DNA of 64,000 nucleotides from Neisseria zoodegmatis (GTDB lineage: Bacteria; Pseudomonadota; Gammaproteobacteria; Burkholderiales; Neisseriaceae): assembly GCF_900187305.1 (NCBI RefSeq), contig NZ_LT906434.1, positions 558,001 to 622,000 on the forward strand, given 5' to 3'. The translations under genes were made by a program, and so were the position numbers. Positions within the stretch are counted from its first letter, which is position 1, and the number at the start of each line of letters is the position of its first letter. This document shows positions 53,054-62,666 of the stretch, piece by piece. A model generated the notes under the pieces. It was not told the DNA's origin and did not search any database. It saw nothing but the letters and a program-made list of their open reading frames with translations.

Positions 53054-53228
53054 TATTTTTCCTTTGTGTTGACGGCCGGCGTTGTTTCAGACGGCCTTTT
53101 TTGTTTATATGTTATCCGATGTAACCTTAGGGGGTTTTGTGCGGTTTGGCAAGTGAGGGTTGTGAAAAGCGGTGGGTTTAGAGAGATTTTTACGGAGCGT
53201 GTCGGGAAGTGGGGTTTCAAAATATTCG

Positions 53229-53257
53229 AGGCCGTCTGAAAATCATTCAGACGGCCT
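53229..53257. terminator. Inverted DUS terminator
   Basis: AGGCCGTCTGAA and complement around five bases; it lies between coaD and aceK on the minus strand and may end coaD transcription. Confidence 0.7.
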
Positions 53258-53290
53258 TCAATGTTTCGGTTTGGATGGTAAACGAGCGCA

Positions 53291-53803
53291 TCAATCGCCG
53301 TTTTCGTGGTCTTTCAAAATCTTGCGGTACACAGGTTCGGGCAGATAGCGGCGAACCATGTCGCGCCAGCCTTCGGGGCCGACCAAGCCTTTGACCATGG
53401 TGGACGACACTTCGGCAAATTCGCGCGGCGGCATCAGAATCACGGTGGTGATGTCGGGTTGCAGGTCGCTGTTGATGTAGCGCATCGAGCGCTCGTATTC
53501 GTAATCTGAGGCGGTGCGGATGCCGCGGATCACAAAACGCGCACCGATGCTGTCGGCGTAATCGACCAAAAAGCGGTTGCCGAATACGGTAACTTTCACA
53601 TTCGGAAATTCGCTCGTGATTGCTTCCAACATTTCGCGCCGTTCTTCAACGGTGTAGGTGCTGCGTTTTTCGGGGTTGACGCCGATGGCGATGATCAGTT
53701 CGTCAAACATGGCTTGGGCGCGGCTGATCATCCATAAATGGCCGTTGGTGGGCGGGTCGAAACTGCCGGCATACACCGCGCGGCGGATTGGGCGTGTAGT
53801 CAT
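53291..53803 (-). CDS. coaD: Phosphopantetheine adenylyltransferase
   Basis: 170 residues of a small nucleotidyltransferase that makes dephospho-CoA from 4'-phosphopantetheine and ATP. The T/HxGH-type motif is seen as [14 protein letters not shown], followed by [43 protein letters not shown] and the ISSTMVK-like [12 protein letters not shown]. Length and motif order are standard. It is transcribed away from the Bax-inhibitor gene terminator. Confidence 0.96.
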   Translation of the reverse strand: MTTRPIRRAVYAGSFDPPTNGHLWMISRAQAMFDELIIAIGVNPEKRSTYTVEERREMLEAITSEFPNVKVTVFGNRFLVDYADSIGARFVIRGIRTASDYEYERSMRYINSDLQPDITTVILMPPREFAEVSSTMVKGLVGPEGWRDMVRRYLPEPVYRKILKDHENGD

Positions 53804-53867
53804 GTCGAAAAGATAGAAACAGGATGGAATGTACGGCTGGCAGGATAAAGCCTGATACCGTGAATGT

Positions 53868-53914
53868 CAAAGCCAAAGGCCGTCTGAAAAGTTTTCAGAC
53901 GGCCTTTGGCTTTG
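53868..53914. terminator. Extended inverted DUS terminator
   Basis: CAAAGCCAAAGGCCGTCTGA and so on pairs perfectly with its complement across one base (47 bases in total). It lies beyond the Bax-inhibitor-family gene. Confidence 0.85.
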
Positions 53915-53926
53915 AATCGGCTTCAA

Positions 53927-54616
53927 TTAATCTTCGCCACCTAAAGACAGCAGAATGTTGAGCAGGCTGCTGAAAATGTTGTAGATGGAAATGAAGATGG
54001 TTAATGCCGCGCTGATGTGGCTGGTTTCGCCGCCGTCAATCACGGTACGAACCTGCCACATAATCATCAGCGAGCTGAAAATCACAAAACCGGCGGAAAT
54101 GGTTAAGCCCAGCGCAGGAATTTGCAGGAACATATTGGCAACAACCGCCACCATCAGCACAACCGCACCCACCACCAAGAAGCGGCCGAGCGAATTCATG
54201 TCGGCTTTGGTACGGCGCGCCATCGCGGCCATGGTAAAGAACACGGCGGCGGTCATGGCGGCGGCAAGGCCGACGATTTTCGCACCGTTGCTGAAGCTCA
54301 GGCTGTATTGCAGCAGCGGGCTGATCAGCACGCCCATATCGAAAGTGAACACCATCAGCAGGGTAGCACCCACATTGCTGTAACGGTTCTTCTCAATCAT
54401 GAAGCACATGCCGTAGAAAAAGGCCAGCACCACGCCGAACGCGATCCAGCGGTTGCCGAACATGGCGTATAAGTTGAAGCCCATTTGGCTGCTCAAAAAT
54501 GCGCCCGCCGCGCAAGGAATGAAAGAAAGACCGAGCAGGCCGTAGGTTTTGCGCAGCACGGTATTTTTCTGCACCGCGCCGGCGGTTTGGGTGTAATCGT
54601 AAACGTCGTTTTGCAT
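53927..54616 (-). CDS. Bax inhibitor-1/YccA family membrane protein
   Basis: 229 residues with seven hydrophobic segments. Conserved features include LRKTYGLLGLSFIPCAAGAF, the GLTISAGFVIFSSLMIMWQV segment and the C-terminal ALTIFISIYNIFSSLLNILL, where family members carry the YDxxxIF-like acidic/aromatic site (here ISIYNIFSSL). Bacterial members include YccA, which modulates FtsH, and BsYetJ, a calcium leak channel. The physiological role here is not known. A single-gene unit. Confidence 0.9.
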   Translation of the reverse strand: MQNDVYDYTQTAGAVQKNTVLRKTYGLLGLSFIPCAAGAFLSSQMGFNLYAMFGNRWIAFGVVLAFFYGMCFMIEKNRYSNVGATLLMVFTFDMGVLISPLLQYSLSFSNGAKIVGLAAAMTAAVFFTMAAMARRTKADMNSLGRFLVVGAVVLMVAVVANMFLQIPALGLTISAGFVIFSSLMIMWQVRTVIDGGETSHISAALTIFISIYNIFSSLLNILLSLGGED

Positions 54617-54742
54617 GGCGTTTGCTCCCTATTTGAGGAATGTGTGTAAAAAATGAATGAAAATCGATTTTAACAGCAAATCAAAGCTTTTTGCTGAAAA
54701 TTATTACCGGCGGTTCGAATGCCGGTGCAAAAGTCTCAAATG

Positions 54743-55648
54743 TCAAACATGCGCCCACAAAAACAACACCCACAGCAAAATCGTGATGCTCCATTGCGGC
54801 AGCAGCTTGTCGAGCTGCGTGCAAGATTGGGCTTTTTTAAGAAAATACAAGTGGATGAATGATGCCGCCAGTAGAAAAGCATTCAGACGGCCTGCTGCCG
54901 CCGCGTTGAAATATTGCGGCAGCCAACCCCACCACATCAGCCCCGCCGCAGCCAGCAAAGCGGTGTGATACAGTTTGGCGCGGCGCAGCCCCAAGCGCAC
55001 GGCGACGGTGGTTTTGCCTGCGGCCGCATCGCTGTCGATGTCGCGCATATTGTTGATGTTCAACACCATGGCACACCACAAACCGAGCGCGGTAGCAGGC
55101 AGCCACGACCAGGCATTCAGACGGCCTGTTTGCAGATATTCGCTACCCAATACGCCCACCCACCCGAAAAACACCATAACGGAAAGGTCGCCCAAACCGA
55201 TATAGCCGTAAGGCTTTTTGCCTGCGGTATAGGAAAAAGCCGCTGTGATGGCTGCCGCACCCAGCAGCAGCCACAACATCCAATTGTGCAGCCCGCCCAT
55301 GCCGATAGAGGGTAGGGCGGCTGCCAACAAAGCAAGGCCGCACAGGCAGCAGATCAGCGCCGACACGGTTAACCCGCGCTTCATGGCATTACGGCTGATG
55401 TTTCCTGAGCTGACCATACGTTTCGGCCCTTTGCGCAGGCATGAGTCGGCACCGTTGCAGGCATCGCCGTAATCGTTGGCGAAGTTGCTGAATATTTGCA
55501 GGGCGACGGCGGTAATCATACATAACACCAAAACCGGCGGATTGCTTTGCTGATTTAGGGCGGCAAGCACACCGCCGCATAATGCAGACGCAGCGGCCAG
55601 CGGCAAGGTACGAGGACGGGCGGCGGCGAGCCAGTGTTTGAAAGCCAT
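54743..55648 (-). CDS. menA: 1,4-dihydroxy-2-naphthoate polyprenyltransferase-like protein
   Basis: 301 residues of the UbiA superfamily with eight or nine membrane helices. The two Asp-rich motifs are visible: NFANDYGDACNGAD and NINNMRDIDSDAAAGKTTVA. The second, with the AGKxTVAVRLG continuation, is typical of MenA, which prenylates dihydroxynaphthoate for (demethyl)menaquinone. Other men genes are absent from the window and a related prenyltransferase role cannot be excluded. It begins RPRTLPLAAASALCGG. Confidence 0.86.
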   Translation of the reverse strand: MAFKHWLAAARPRTLPLAAASALCGGVLAALNQQSNPPVLVLCMITAVALQIFSNFANDYGDACNGADSCLRKGPKRMVSSGNISRNAMKRGLTVSALICCLCGLALLAAALPSIGMGGLHNWMLWLLLGAAAITAAFSYTAGKKPYGYIGLGDLSVMVFFGWVGVLGSEYLQTGRLNAWSWLPATALGLWCAMVLNINNMRDIDSDAAAGKTTVAVRLGLRRAKLYHTALLAAAGLMWWGWLPQYFNAAAAGRLNAFLLAASFIHLYFLKKAQSCTQLDKLLPQWSITILLWVLFLWAHV

Positions 55649-56044
55649 GTGATGGTGGTAATGTGTTTGGGAATGTTAAAGGTGGGTATTATATGACGAG
55701 GCCGTCTGAATGATAACCGGATAGGGATGCAGCTCAGCGAAATGAGGCATTGTGGCAGATGGTTACGCGGCTGAATTTTCAGACGGCATTGATTTGATTA
55801 ACTTAAAGAATATGGTGTGCAAGCGATTGAAGGGGCTGGAGGGTGATTCTGTAAAATCAATTCCGTGTGTTATCTAAACGGTTTGAGGCTTGCGGTCAAT
55901 CTGGGAAATTGATTTTTTAGGTAGTTTTGGGCAGTGATTGAGCAGTATTGGTTTGTTTTTTAGTTTAAACAGGTAACAAAAAAGGACGCTGAAACAGCGT
56001 CCTTTGCTTCTGATCAGGCCGTCTGAAAACGGCTCGTGAGCAGG
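55649..56044. other. Intergenic region before dnaK 3' end
   Basis: About 395 bases between menA and dnaK, which lie on the same strand. It has two single DUS copies (near 55701 and 55778) and the dnaK terminator. Between these is plain sequence without a gene or a clear menA promoter. Confidence 0.55.
55976..56005 (-). terminator. dnaK terminator
   Basis: Read on the minus strand, AAAGGACGCTG pairs with CAGCGTCCTTT across three bases and is followed by TTTTG. It lies about 40 bases beyond the dnaK stop. Confidence 0.85.
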
Positions 56045-57976
56045 TTAGTCTTTTTTGTCTTTCACTTCTTCAAACTCGGCATCCACTACATCGTCGTTGC
56101 CTTTGGCACCGCTGTCGGCTTGTTGGCCGGCTGCCTCACCGTTGGCTTCAGCTTGCGCTTGTGCATAAACCATTTCACCCAGTTTTTGGCTGGCTGCACC
56201 CAATGCTTCGGCTTTAGCGTCGATGTCGGCTTTGTCGTCGCCTTTAACGGCTTCTTCTGCGGCTTTCAAAGCATCTTCGATTTTCGCTTTTTCGTCTGCA
56301 TCCAGTTTGTCGCCGTATTCGCCCAATGATTTTTTCACTGAGTGAATCAGAGCTTCGGCTTGGTTGCGTGAAGATACGAGTTCGGTCAGTTTTTTATCCT
56401 CTTCGGCATTGGCTTCGGCGTCTTTTACCATGCGTTCGATTTCTTCCTCGCTCAAACCCGAAGAACCTTGGATGGTAATTTTCGCTTCTTTGCCGGTGCC
56501 TTTGTCTTTGGCAGACACATGCAGGATACCGTTGGCGTCAATATCGAAGGTTACTTCGATTTGCGGCATGCCGCGCGGTGCCGGTGCGATGTCGCCCAAG
56601 TTGAAGTTACCCAGCGATTTGTTGGCAGAAGCGCGCTCGCGTTCGCCTTGCAGCACATGGATGGTTACTGCGCTTTGGTTGTCTTCGGCAGTTGAGAACA
56701 CTTGCGACGCTTTGGTCGGAATGGTGGTGTTTTTGTTGATGAGTTTGGTCATCACACCGCCCATGGTTTCGATACCGAGCGACAACGGGGTTACGTCGAG
56801 CAGCAATACGTCGCTGCGGCCGCCGCCCAATACTTCGCCTTGGATCGCTGCGCCCAAAGCCACGGCTTCGTCGGGGTTTACGTCTTTACGCGGTTCTTTG
56901 CCGAAGAAGGCTTTAACGGCTTCTTGCACTTTCGGCATACGGCTTTGACCGCCCACCAAAATCACGTCGTCGATGTCGCCCACGCTCAAGCCGGCATCTT
57001 TTACGGCTACGCGGCAAGGCTCGATAGAGCGTTCGATCAGGTCTTCAACCAAGCTCTCGAATTTGGCACGGGTGATTTTCATTGCCAAGTGTTTCGGGCC
57101 GGTGGCATCCATGGTGATGTACGGCAGGTTAACTTCGGTTTGTTGGCCGCTGGACAATTCGATTTTGGCTTTTTCGGCCGCTTCTTTCAGGCGTTGCAAT
57201 GCCATCACGTCTTGTTTCAGATCGATGCCTTGTTCTTTTTTGAACTCGGCGATGATGTAGTCGATCAGGCGTTGGTCGAAGTCTTCACCGCCCAAGAAAG
57301 TGTCGCCGTTGGTGGCCAATACTTCGAATTGTTTTTCACCGTCCACATCAGCGATTTCGATGATGGAAATATCGAATGTACCGCCGCCCAAGTCGTAAAC
57401 GGCAATTTTGCGGTCGCCGGTGGTGTTTTTGTCCATACCGAAAGCCAAGGCTGCGGCAGTCGGCTCGTTGATGATGCGTTTTACGTCCAAACCTGCGATG
57501 CGGCCGGCATCTTTGGTGGCTTGGCGTTGGCTGTCGTTAAAGTAGGCCGGTACGGTAATCACGGCTTCGGTTACCGGCTCGCCCAAGTAGGCTTCGGCGG
57601 CTTGTTTCATTTTGCGCAATACTTCGGCGGAAACTTGGGGCGGAGACAATTCTTTGCCTTGCGCTTTCACCCATGCGTCGCCGTTGGCGGCTTTGACGAT
57701 TTCGAAAGGCATCAGGTCGATGTCTTTTTGTACTTCTTTGTCTTCGAATTTATGGCCGATCAAACGTTTGGCGGCATAAATGGTGTTTTTCGGGTTGGTA
57801 ACGGCTTGGCGTTTGGCGGGTGCGCCGACCAAAATTTCGCCGCCGTCGAGGTAGGCGATGATAGACGGTGTGGTGCGTGCGCCTTCGGCGTTTTCGATTA
57901 CTTTGGTTTGGCCGTTTTCAGAAATAGCCAAACATGAGTTGGTTGTACCTAAGTCGATACCGATTACTTTTGCCAT
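56045..57976 (-). CDS. dnaK: Chaperone protein DnaK (Hsp70)
   Basis: 643 residues. The ATPase domain shows [56 protein letters not shown] and [10 protein letters not shown]. The substrate-binding domain has [20 protein letters not shown]. The lid ends in an acidic tail [10 protein letters not shown], matching the usual EEVKDKK end. DnaK folds client proteins with DnaJ and GrpE. grpE lies upstream on the same strand, and each gene has its own RpoH-type promoter. dnaJ is not next to it, a layout seen in Neisseria. Confidence 0.98.
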   Translation of the reverse strand: MAKVIGIDLGTTNSCLAISENGQTKVIENAEGARTTPSIIAYLDGGEILVGAPAKRQAVTNPKNTIYAAKRLIGHKFEDKEVQKDIDLMPFEIVKAANGDAWVKAQGKELSPPQVSAEVLRKMKQAAEAYLGEPVTEAVITVPAYFNDSQRQATKDAGRIAGLDVKRIINEPTAAALAFGMDKNTTGDRKIAVYDLGGGTFDISIIEIADVDGEKQFEVLATNGDTFLGGEDFDQRLIDYIIAEFKKEQGIDLKQDVMALQRLKEAAEKAKIELSSGQQTEVNLPYITMDATGPKHLAMKITRAKFESLVEDLIERSIEPCRVAVKDAGLSVGDIDDVILVGGQSRMPKVQEAVKAFFGKEPRKDVNPDEAVALGAAIQGEVLGGGRSDVLLLDVTPLSLGIETMGGVMTKLINKNTTIPTKASQVFSTAEDNQSAVTIHVLQGERERASANKSLGNFNLGDIAPAPRGMPQIEVTFDIDANGILHVSAKDKGTGKEAKITIQGSSGLSEEEIERMVKDAEANAEEDKKLTELVSSRNQAEALIHSVKKSLGEYGDKLDADEKAKIEDALKAAEEAVKGDDKADIDAKAEALGAASQKLGEMVYAQAQAEANGEAAGQQADSGAKGNDDVVDAEFEEVKDKKD

Positions 57977-58066
57977 ATGTTTTGCTCCTTAGAAATTTTT
58001 TCAATTCAAATAGAATGATGTTTGAAACTTAAACTTGGTGGGGAATCTTTCCCCTGTCGGATTCGT

Positions 58067-58094
58067 AAATAAGGCGGATTTTTTACTTTTCAAG
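58067..58094 (-). promoter_or_regulatory. RpoH (sigma-32) promoter of dnaK
   Basis: On the minus strand CTTGAA is followed after 14 bases by CCTTATTT, fitting the heat-shock pattern CTTGAA-N13-15-CCCCATnT at 11 of 13 defined positions. It lies 90 bases upstream of the dnaK ATG. Confidence 0.75.
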
Positions 58095-58165
58095 TGTTGC
58101 CGTTTAATTTTTTTGACTGAATAATTATTTTTAATTCAAGTGCTTGATTTACTTATCCACAGATA

Positions 58166-58209
58166 ATGTTTTCAGACGGCCTGTATTGATGCAGGCCGTC
58201 TGAAAACAT
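58166..58209. terminator. Inverted DUS hairpin after grpE
   Basis: ATGTTTTCAGACGGCCTG and complement are separated by 8 bases; on the minus strand it follows grpE by 16 bases and precedes the dnaK promoter. Confidence 0.75.
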
Positions 58210-58224
58210 GTGCCATGCAAATAA

Positions 58225-58788
58225 TCAGTTCTCGTTGCCTTGATTTTGGGCAACCGTAACCATGGCGGGGCGCAACACGCGGTCGGCAAGTTGGTAGCCT
58301 TTTTTCATAACACTCACAATGGTATTCGGTTCTTGTTCGCTTTCCACCATCTGCATGGCTTGATGGTGGTGGGGATCGAGTTTGTCGCCGGGTTGCGGGT
58401 TGATTTCTGTGATTTGGGTGTGTTCAAAGGCTTTGTTCAGCTCATTTAAGGTCATTTGAACGCCCATTTTGAGTGCTTCAAAGTTGCCGCTTTGGTCAAG
58501 CAATGCCATTTCCAAGAAATCTTTAACCGGCAGCATTTCGGAGGCAAATTTCTGGCCTGCAAATTTATGCGTGGCTTGAATCTCTTCCTGGTGGCGGCGG
58601 CGCAGGTTTTGCTCATTAGCCAAGCCGCGCAGTTGTTCGTCTTTGAGTGTGTTTTCAAGTTCGGCAATTTTGGCTTCTAAGTCTTCATAAGAAGGCTTTT
58701 CCTGAACTTCTTCTGTTTGCTCGGTTTCAATGGTTTCAACCGATTCTACTGCTTCTTCTGTTTCTGTGACGGGGTTGTGTTCGCTCAT
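58225..58788 (-). CDS. grpE: Nucleotide exchange factor GrpE
   Basis: 187 residues: a Glu/Thr-rich disordered start, a long coiled coil (YEDLEAKIAELENTLKDEQL, then LANEQNLRRRHQEEI) and a beta-wing C-terminal domain with VESEQEPNTIVSVMKKGYQL and RVLRPAMVTVAQ. GrpE releases ADP from DnaK and acts as a thermosensor. It has its own heat-shock type promoter and is separated from dnaK by a hairpin. Confidence 0.96.
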   Translation of the reverse strand: MSEHNPVTETEEAVESVETIETEQTEEVQEKPSYEDLEAKIAELENTLKDEQLRGLANEQNLRRRHQEEIQATHKFAGQKFASEMLPVKDFLEMALLDQSGNFEALKMGVQMTLNELNKAFEHTQITEINPQPGDKLDPHHHQAMQMVESEQEPNTIVSVMKKGYQLADRVLRPAMVTVAQNQGNEN

Positions 58789-58827
58789 GTCGGTTATCCT
58801 GTATAGATAAGATGTGAATGATGCTTT

Positions 58828-58856
58828 ATATAAGGCCGTCTGAAAGCTTATTCAAG
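58828..58856 (-). promoter_or_regulatory. RpoH (sigma-32) promoter of grpE with embedded DUS
   Basis: On the minus strand CTTGAA is followed after 15 bases by CCTTATAT, again close to CTTGAA-N13-15-CCCCATnT. The spacer and the first bases of the -10 are a DUS (TTCAGACGGCCT). It lies 40 bases upstream of the grpE ATG. Confidence 0.72.
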
Positions 58857-58990
58857 CCGTGAGAAGCAAAATGGTTGGAAAAATTTTTTGTGGAGAAACT
58901 GCTGTTGATAAACCGGGATTTTTCTGTTTTTTGAGATGTCGGGTTGTGGTTTGAATAGTTTATGTTGTGAATCTTGATTGCAGGGAGGAA

Positions 58991-59024
58991 ACAAAAAAAA
59001 GCAAAACCAACAGGTTTTGCCTTT
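58991..59024 (-). terminator. petABC operon terminator
   Basis: On the minus strand AAAAGGCAAAACC pairs with GGTTTTGC and is followed by TTTTTTTTG. It lies about 20 bases beyond petC. Confidence 0.8.
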
Positions 59025-59042
59025 TCATTTTCAGGAAAGAGA

Positions 59043-59831
59043 TTAATGAACGTCTTTCCAGTATTCTTTTTTCAGGAAGTAAGCCAACGGCAACATCACA
59101 GCCAGCAAGAAAATCATCACGATGTAGCCGGTACGTTTACGTTGCAACTGGGCAGGTTCTCCCATGTAAACCAAGTAGTTTACCAAGTCGCGGGCATATT
59201 CATCGTATTCTTTGGTGATGACTTTGCCGTTAGCCAAGCGGCGGGTTTGCAGGCCGGTAGATTCCCAATACAGTTTAGGTACCATGTTGCCATGTTCGTC
59301 TTTAACCATAACGGGTTGGCCTTTTGCATCCAGCTCAACGGCTTGAACGCCCTGATGTTGCCACAGAGGATGCGGCATACCTACTTTATCAAACACAGTG
59401 TTGTTCCAACCGGTAGGACGGGTAGGGTCTTTATAGAAGCCGCGCATGTAGGCATACAGGTAATCGGCACCACGTGAACGGGCAATCAGGGTCAAATCGG
59501 GCGGTTCAGCACCAAACCATTTTGCGCCGTCTTTAGGATTCATGGCCGACTGCATCACGTCGCCGACTTTGTCGGTAGTAAACATCAAGTTTTTCTTGAT
59601 TTCCTCTTCGCTCAAGCCGATATCTTGCAAACGGTTAAAGCGCATGCCGGTAGCAGAGTGGCACGATAAGCAGTAGTTGGTAAAGATTTGGGCACCGCGT
59701 TGCAGGCTGACTTGGTCGCGCAAATCAATGTCTACTTTTTCATAGTGGCCGCCACCGCCTGCTGCTGCGGCCATACTGATCGGTGCTGCCAGCAATAAGG
59801 CAGCGAACCAGTTTTTCAGTGTTTTGTTCAT
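59043..59831 (-). CDS. petC: Cytochrome c1 of the bc1 complex
   Basis: 262 residues with a signal peptide (LKNWFAALLLAAPISMAAAA), the haem-binding CLSCH (in FTNYCLSCHSATGMRF), the c1 markers GAKWFGAEPPDLTLIAR and RGADYLYAYMRGFY, a distal Met ligand region (GMPHPLW onward) and a C-terminal membrane anchor (GYIVMIFLLAVMLPLAYFLK). Cytochrome c1 passes electrons from the Rieske protein to soluble or bound cytochromes. The ATG at 59829-59831 follows GAGGG within the petB end; an earlier ATG five codons upstream is less likely. Confidence 0.95.
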   Translation of the reverse strand: MNKTLKNWFAALLLAAPISMAAAAGGGGHYEKVDIDLRDQVSLQRGAQIFTNYCLSCHSATGMRFNRLQDIGLSEEEIKKNLMFTTDKVGDVMQSAMNPKDGAKWFGAEPPDLTLIARSRGADYLYAYMRGFYKDPTRPTGWNNTVFDKVGMPHPLWQHQGVQAVELDAKGQPVMVKDEHGNMVPKLYWESTGLQTRRLANGKVITKEYDEYARDLVNYLVYMGEPAQLQRKRTGYIVMIFLLAVMLPLAYFLKKEYWKDVH

Positions 59832-59845
59832 TTTCACTGCCCTCA

Positions 59846-61195
59846 TTAAATGTTGGTTGCAAACAAGTATGCACCTACCACGGTAATCGCCACGTAAACA
59901 AAGAACATCAGTTTTTGTTTGCCGGTGCCCATGGTGACACGCTCCGGAACAGGGCGGTCTTTGTCCATTTTGGTGTAGAACGGCATACCCAAGAAGAATG
60001 CAAAGTAAATGAAAGACAGAATACGAGCTACGATGGTGCGGGTGTCGGTGGCTACCAATGCACCCAAAATACCCAAGCCGATGAAGGAAATGATGAACAA
60101 TACCAACATGGTTTTGAAAATTGGGCCGCGGTAGCGGATGGATTTCACCGGAGAGCGGTCAAGCCACGGCAGCAAGGCAATCAATACAACCGCTGCGCCC
60201 ATGCCGAGTACGCCCCAAACCTGTGTGCCGAAGAACGAAGGAATCGCGCGCAAAATAGCGTAGAACGGTGTGAAATACCATACCGGCGCAATGTGTGCAG
60301 GCGTTTTCAGCGGGTTGGCCGGGTCAAAGTTCGGTGCTTCCAAGAAGTAGCCGCCGCCTTCGGGTGCGAAGAACATGATGGCTGAGAATACGATCAGGAA
60401 TACCACTACGCCCAAGATGTCTTTAACGGTGTAGTAAGGATGGAACGGAATACCGTCTAAAGGAATGCCGTTTTCGTCTTTCAGTTTCTTGATTTCTACG
60501 CCGTCGGGGTTGTTAGAGCCTACTTCATGCAAAGCAATCAAGTGGGCAACAACTAAGCCTACCAATACCAGAGGTACGGCGATAACGTGCAGAGCGAAGA
60601 AACGGTTCAAGGTAACGTCGGATACGTTGAAGTCGCCTCGAATCCAAGTAGACAAATCAGGACCGATTACGGGAATGGCGGCAAACAGGTTAATAATTAC
60701 CTGCGCACCCCAGAACGACATTTGACCCCACGGCAACAGGTAGCCCATAAATGCTTCGGCCATCAAAGCCAAGAAAATCAATGAGCCGAATACCCATACC
60801 AATTCGCGCGGTTTCTTGAAAGAACCGTAAATCAGGCCGCGGAACATGTGCAGATAGACCACCACGAAGAACATAGATGCACCGGTAGAGTGCATGTAGC
60901 GGATGATCCAGCCGCCCGATACGTCGCGCATGATGTATTCCACGGCGGTAAAGGCTGCGGGAAGGTGGTATGAATTCAGGTTGCCGTCGGGCTTGTAGTT
61001 CATGGTCAGGAAGATACCGCTGACGATTTGAATGACCAGCACGAGCATGGCCAGCGAACCGAAGAAATACCAGAAGTTGAAGTTTTTGGGCGCGTAATAC
61101 TCGGTTACGTGCTCTTTCATCATTTTAGACAAAGGGAAACGTGCGTCTACCCAGCCTAACAATGATTTATTTTCATTATTGGTTTGGTTTGCCAT
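59846..61195 (-). CDS. petB: Cytochrome b of the bc1 complex
   Basis: 449 residues with eight or more membrane helices. It shows the Qo/Qi features of cytochrome b: MRDVSGGWIIRYMHSTGASM, RGLIYGSFKKPRELVW, GYLLPWGQMSFWGAQVI, PEW-equivalent VWYFTPFYAILRAIP, and haem-ligand histidines in HSTGASMFFVVVYLH and FFALHVIAVPLVLVGLVVAH. It has the extended C-terminal part typical of proteobacterial bc1. Gene order petABC is preserved, with 11 bases to petA. Confidence 0.97.
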   Translation of the reverse strand: MANQTNNENKSLLGWVDARFPLSKMMKEHVTEYYAPKNFNFWYFFGSLAMLVLVIQIVSGIFLTMNYKPDGNLNSYHLPAAFTAVEYIMRDVSGGWIIRYMHSTGASMFFVVVYLHMFRGLIYGSFKKPRELVWVFGSLIFLALMAEAFMGYLLPWGQMSFWGAQVIINLFAAIPVIGPDLSTWIRGDFNVSDVTLNRFFALHVIAVPLVLVGLVVAHLIALHEVGSNNPDGVEIKKLKDENGIPLDGIPFHPYYTVKDILGVVVFLIVFSAIMFFAPEGGGYFLEAPNFDPANPLKTPAHIAPVWYFTPFYAILRAIPSFFGTQVWGVLGMGAAVVLIALLPWLDRSPVKSIRYRGPIFKTMLVLFIISFIGLGILGALVATDTRTIVARILSFIYFAFFLGMPFYTKMDKDRPVPERVTMGTGKQKLMFFVYVAITVVGAYLFATNI

Positions 61196-61206
61196 GATAA
61201 GTCCCT

Positions 61207-61791
61207 TTATTTGTCGTCGCCTACCAGAATGGTGGTGTCGCTCAGGTATTTGTAGGGCGGAATAATCAGGTTGGTCGGGGCGGGAACGCCTTTAAACACA
61301 CGGCCTGCCAAGTCGAATTTGGAACCGTGGCACGGGCAGAAGAAGCCGCCTTTCCAGTCTGAACCCAAGTCGGCAGGTGCCACGTCGGGACGGAAGGTTG
61401 GTGAGCAGCCCAAGTGTGTACAGATACCGATGGCTACAAAAATATTGGGCTTGATGGAGCGCATTTCGTTTTTGCAGTATTCGGGCTGCTGTTCTACTTC
61501 GGATTTGGGGTCGGCCACCGCGTTGTTGAGTGATGCGAGGTCTTTTTGCTGCTGCTCCGTGCGGTTCAGCACCCAAATGGGTTTGCCTTGCCATTCGGCG
61601 GTAACCAGCTGACCGGCCTCGATTTTGCTGACGTCCACTTCAACGGGCGCACCGGCTGCCTTGGCTTTTTCGGAAGGGAAAAAGCTGGCAAGAAACGGGG
61701 TGGCAACGCCTAAAGCGGCCACTCCGCCTGCACCGGCGGTCGCCAGCGTCAGAAAGCGGCGGCGGCTTTGATTGATTTCTTGATTTTCCAT
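61207..61791 (-). CDS. petA: Rieske iron-sulfur subunit of the bc1 complex
   Basis: 194 residues with a Tat-type anchor (QSRRRFLTLATAGAGGVAAL) that stays in the membrane and a Rieske domain. The [2Fe-2S] ligands are in CTHLGCSPTF and CPCHGSKFDLAGRVF. It oxidises quinol and reduces cytochrome c1. It is the first gene of petABC. The RBS region reads TGACTGAATAATGG, which is weak. Confidence 0.96.
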   Translation of the reverse strand: MENQEINQSRRRFLTLATAGAGGVAALGVATPFLASFFPSEKAKAAGAPVEVDVSKIEAGQLVTAEWQGKPIWVLNRTEQQQKDLASLNNAVADPKSEVEQQPEYCKNEMRSIKPNIFVAIGICTHLGCSPTFRPDVAPADLGSDWKGGFFCPCHGSKFDLAGRVFKGVPAPTNLIIPPYKYLSDTTILVGDDK

Positions 61792-61913
61792 TATTCAGTC
61801 ATCCTAATTAAGGGGAATACCGAGCCATTAAACTCTTTAATTCTACCTGATTTTATAGGGATACTTAAAGCGTTATTTAAAATAAGGTAAAAATTTTGGA
61901 GTGTTTTTTGATT

Positions 61914-62666
61914 TTATGCGGGGTTTTGTTCGTCAAAAAATACGGTTTCGATACCGAATTGCGCTTGTATGGCTTCGCCGAGGGCTTGGATGCCGTAACG
62001 CTCGGTGGCGTGGTGTCCGGCGCTGATGAAGGCGGTGCCGGTTTCGTTGGCAAGATGGAACTGTGCTTCTGAAATTTCGCCGGTGATGTAAACGTCGGCG
62101 CCTTCGTCTATGGCCGTCTGAAAAAATCCTTGTGCGCCGCCCGTGCACCAGACGATGTTTTCTATCACGCGGGTTTCTTCGCCGACGGCAACGGGCACCC
62201 GACCGAGTTTTTGATGGAGTTCGGCATTGAGTTCGCCGAGTGTTTTGGGTGTTTTCAGACGGCCTGCATTGAGTAGGTTTTGTTCGCCAAACTGTTTGTC
62301 GAGCGTCCAGCCCATGCGTGAGGCGAGTTGGGCGTTGTTGCCGAGTACGGGGTGGGCGTCGAGCGGCAGATGGTAGCCTGCCATGTTGATTTCGTGTTTG
62401 AGCAGGGTGGCGATGCGGTCTTTTTTCCAACCGGTAATGGTAAGGGGTTCGCTTTTCCAAAACATGCCGTGATGCACCAGCAGCATGTCTGCTTGCTGGC
62501 TGACGGCGTAGTCGCAGGCGGCTCGGCTGGCGGTGACGGCGGTAACGATTTTGCGGATGTCGCTGCGCCCTTCGACTTGCAGGCCGTTGGGGGCGTAGTC
62601 TTTGAAGAGGGCGGTTTGCAGGGTTTCATCGCACCAGTTTAGGATGGCGCGGCGGGTGTTTGCCAT
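61914..62666 (-). CDS. NIF3/YbgI-family dinuclear metal protein
   Basis: 250 residues with the NIF3 pattern: NGLQVEGRSDIRKIVTAVTA, DMLLVHHGMFWK (metal-ligand His-His), YHLPLDAHP and the C-terminal AGHHATERYGIQALGE, where His and Glu complete a dinuclear site. E. coli YbgI belongs here; members have been proposed as GTP cyclohydrolase-like or radical-SAM-linked enzymes, without an agreed function. The ATG follows AAAGGAAC. It lies 120 bases upstream of petA on the same strand, too far for a clear operon. Confidence 0.92.
   Translation of the reverse strand: MANTRRAILNWCDETLQTALFKDYAPNGLQVEGRSDIRKIVTAVTASRAACDYAVSQQADMLLVHHGMFWKSEPLTITGWKKDRIATLLKHEINMAGYHLPLDAHPVLGNNAQLASRMGWTLDKQFGEQNLLNAGRLKTPKTLGELNAELHQKLGRVPVAVGEETRVIENIVWCTGGAQGFFQTAIDEGADVYITGEISEAQFHLANETGTAFISAGHHATERYGIQALGEAIQAQFGIETVFFDEQNPA

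Noticed and set aside
54720..54740. TGCAAAAGTCTC near menA as another IS5-type end
   Set aside because: Only about 12 bases match and no repeat interior follows.
56702..57937. 411-codon open frame on the plus strand opposite dnaK
   Set aside because: It is the exact antisense of conserved dnaK codons, has no ribosome binding site and a biased His/Phe/Gly composition typical of mirror frames.
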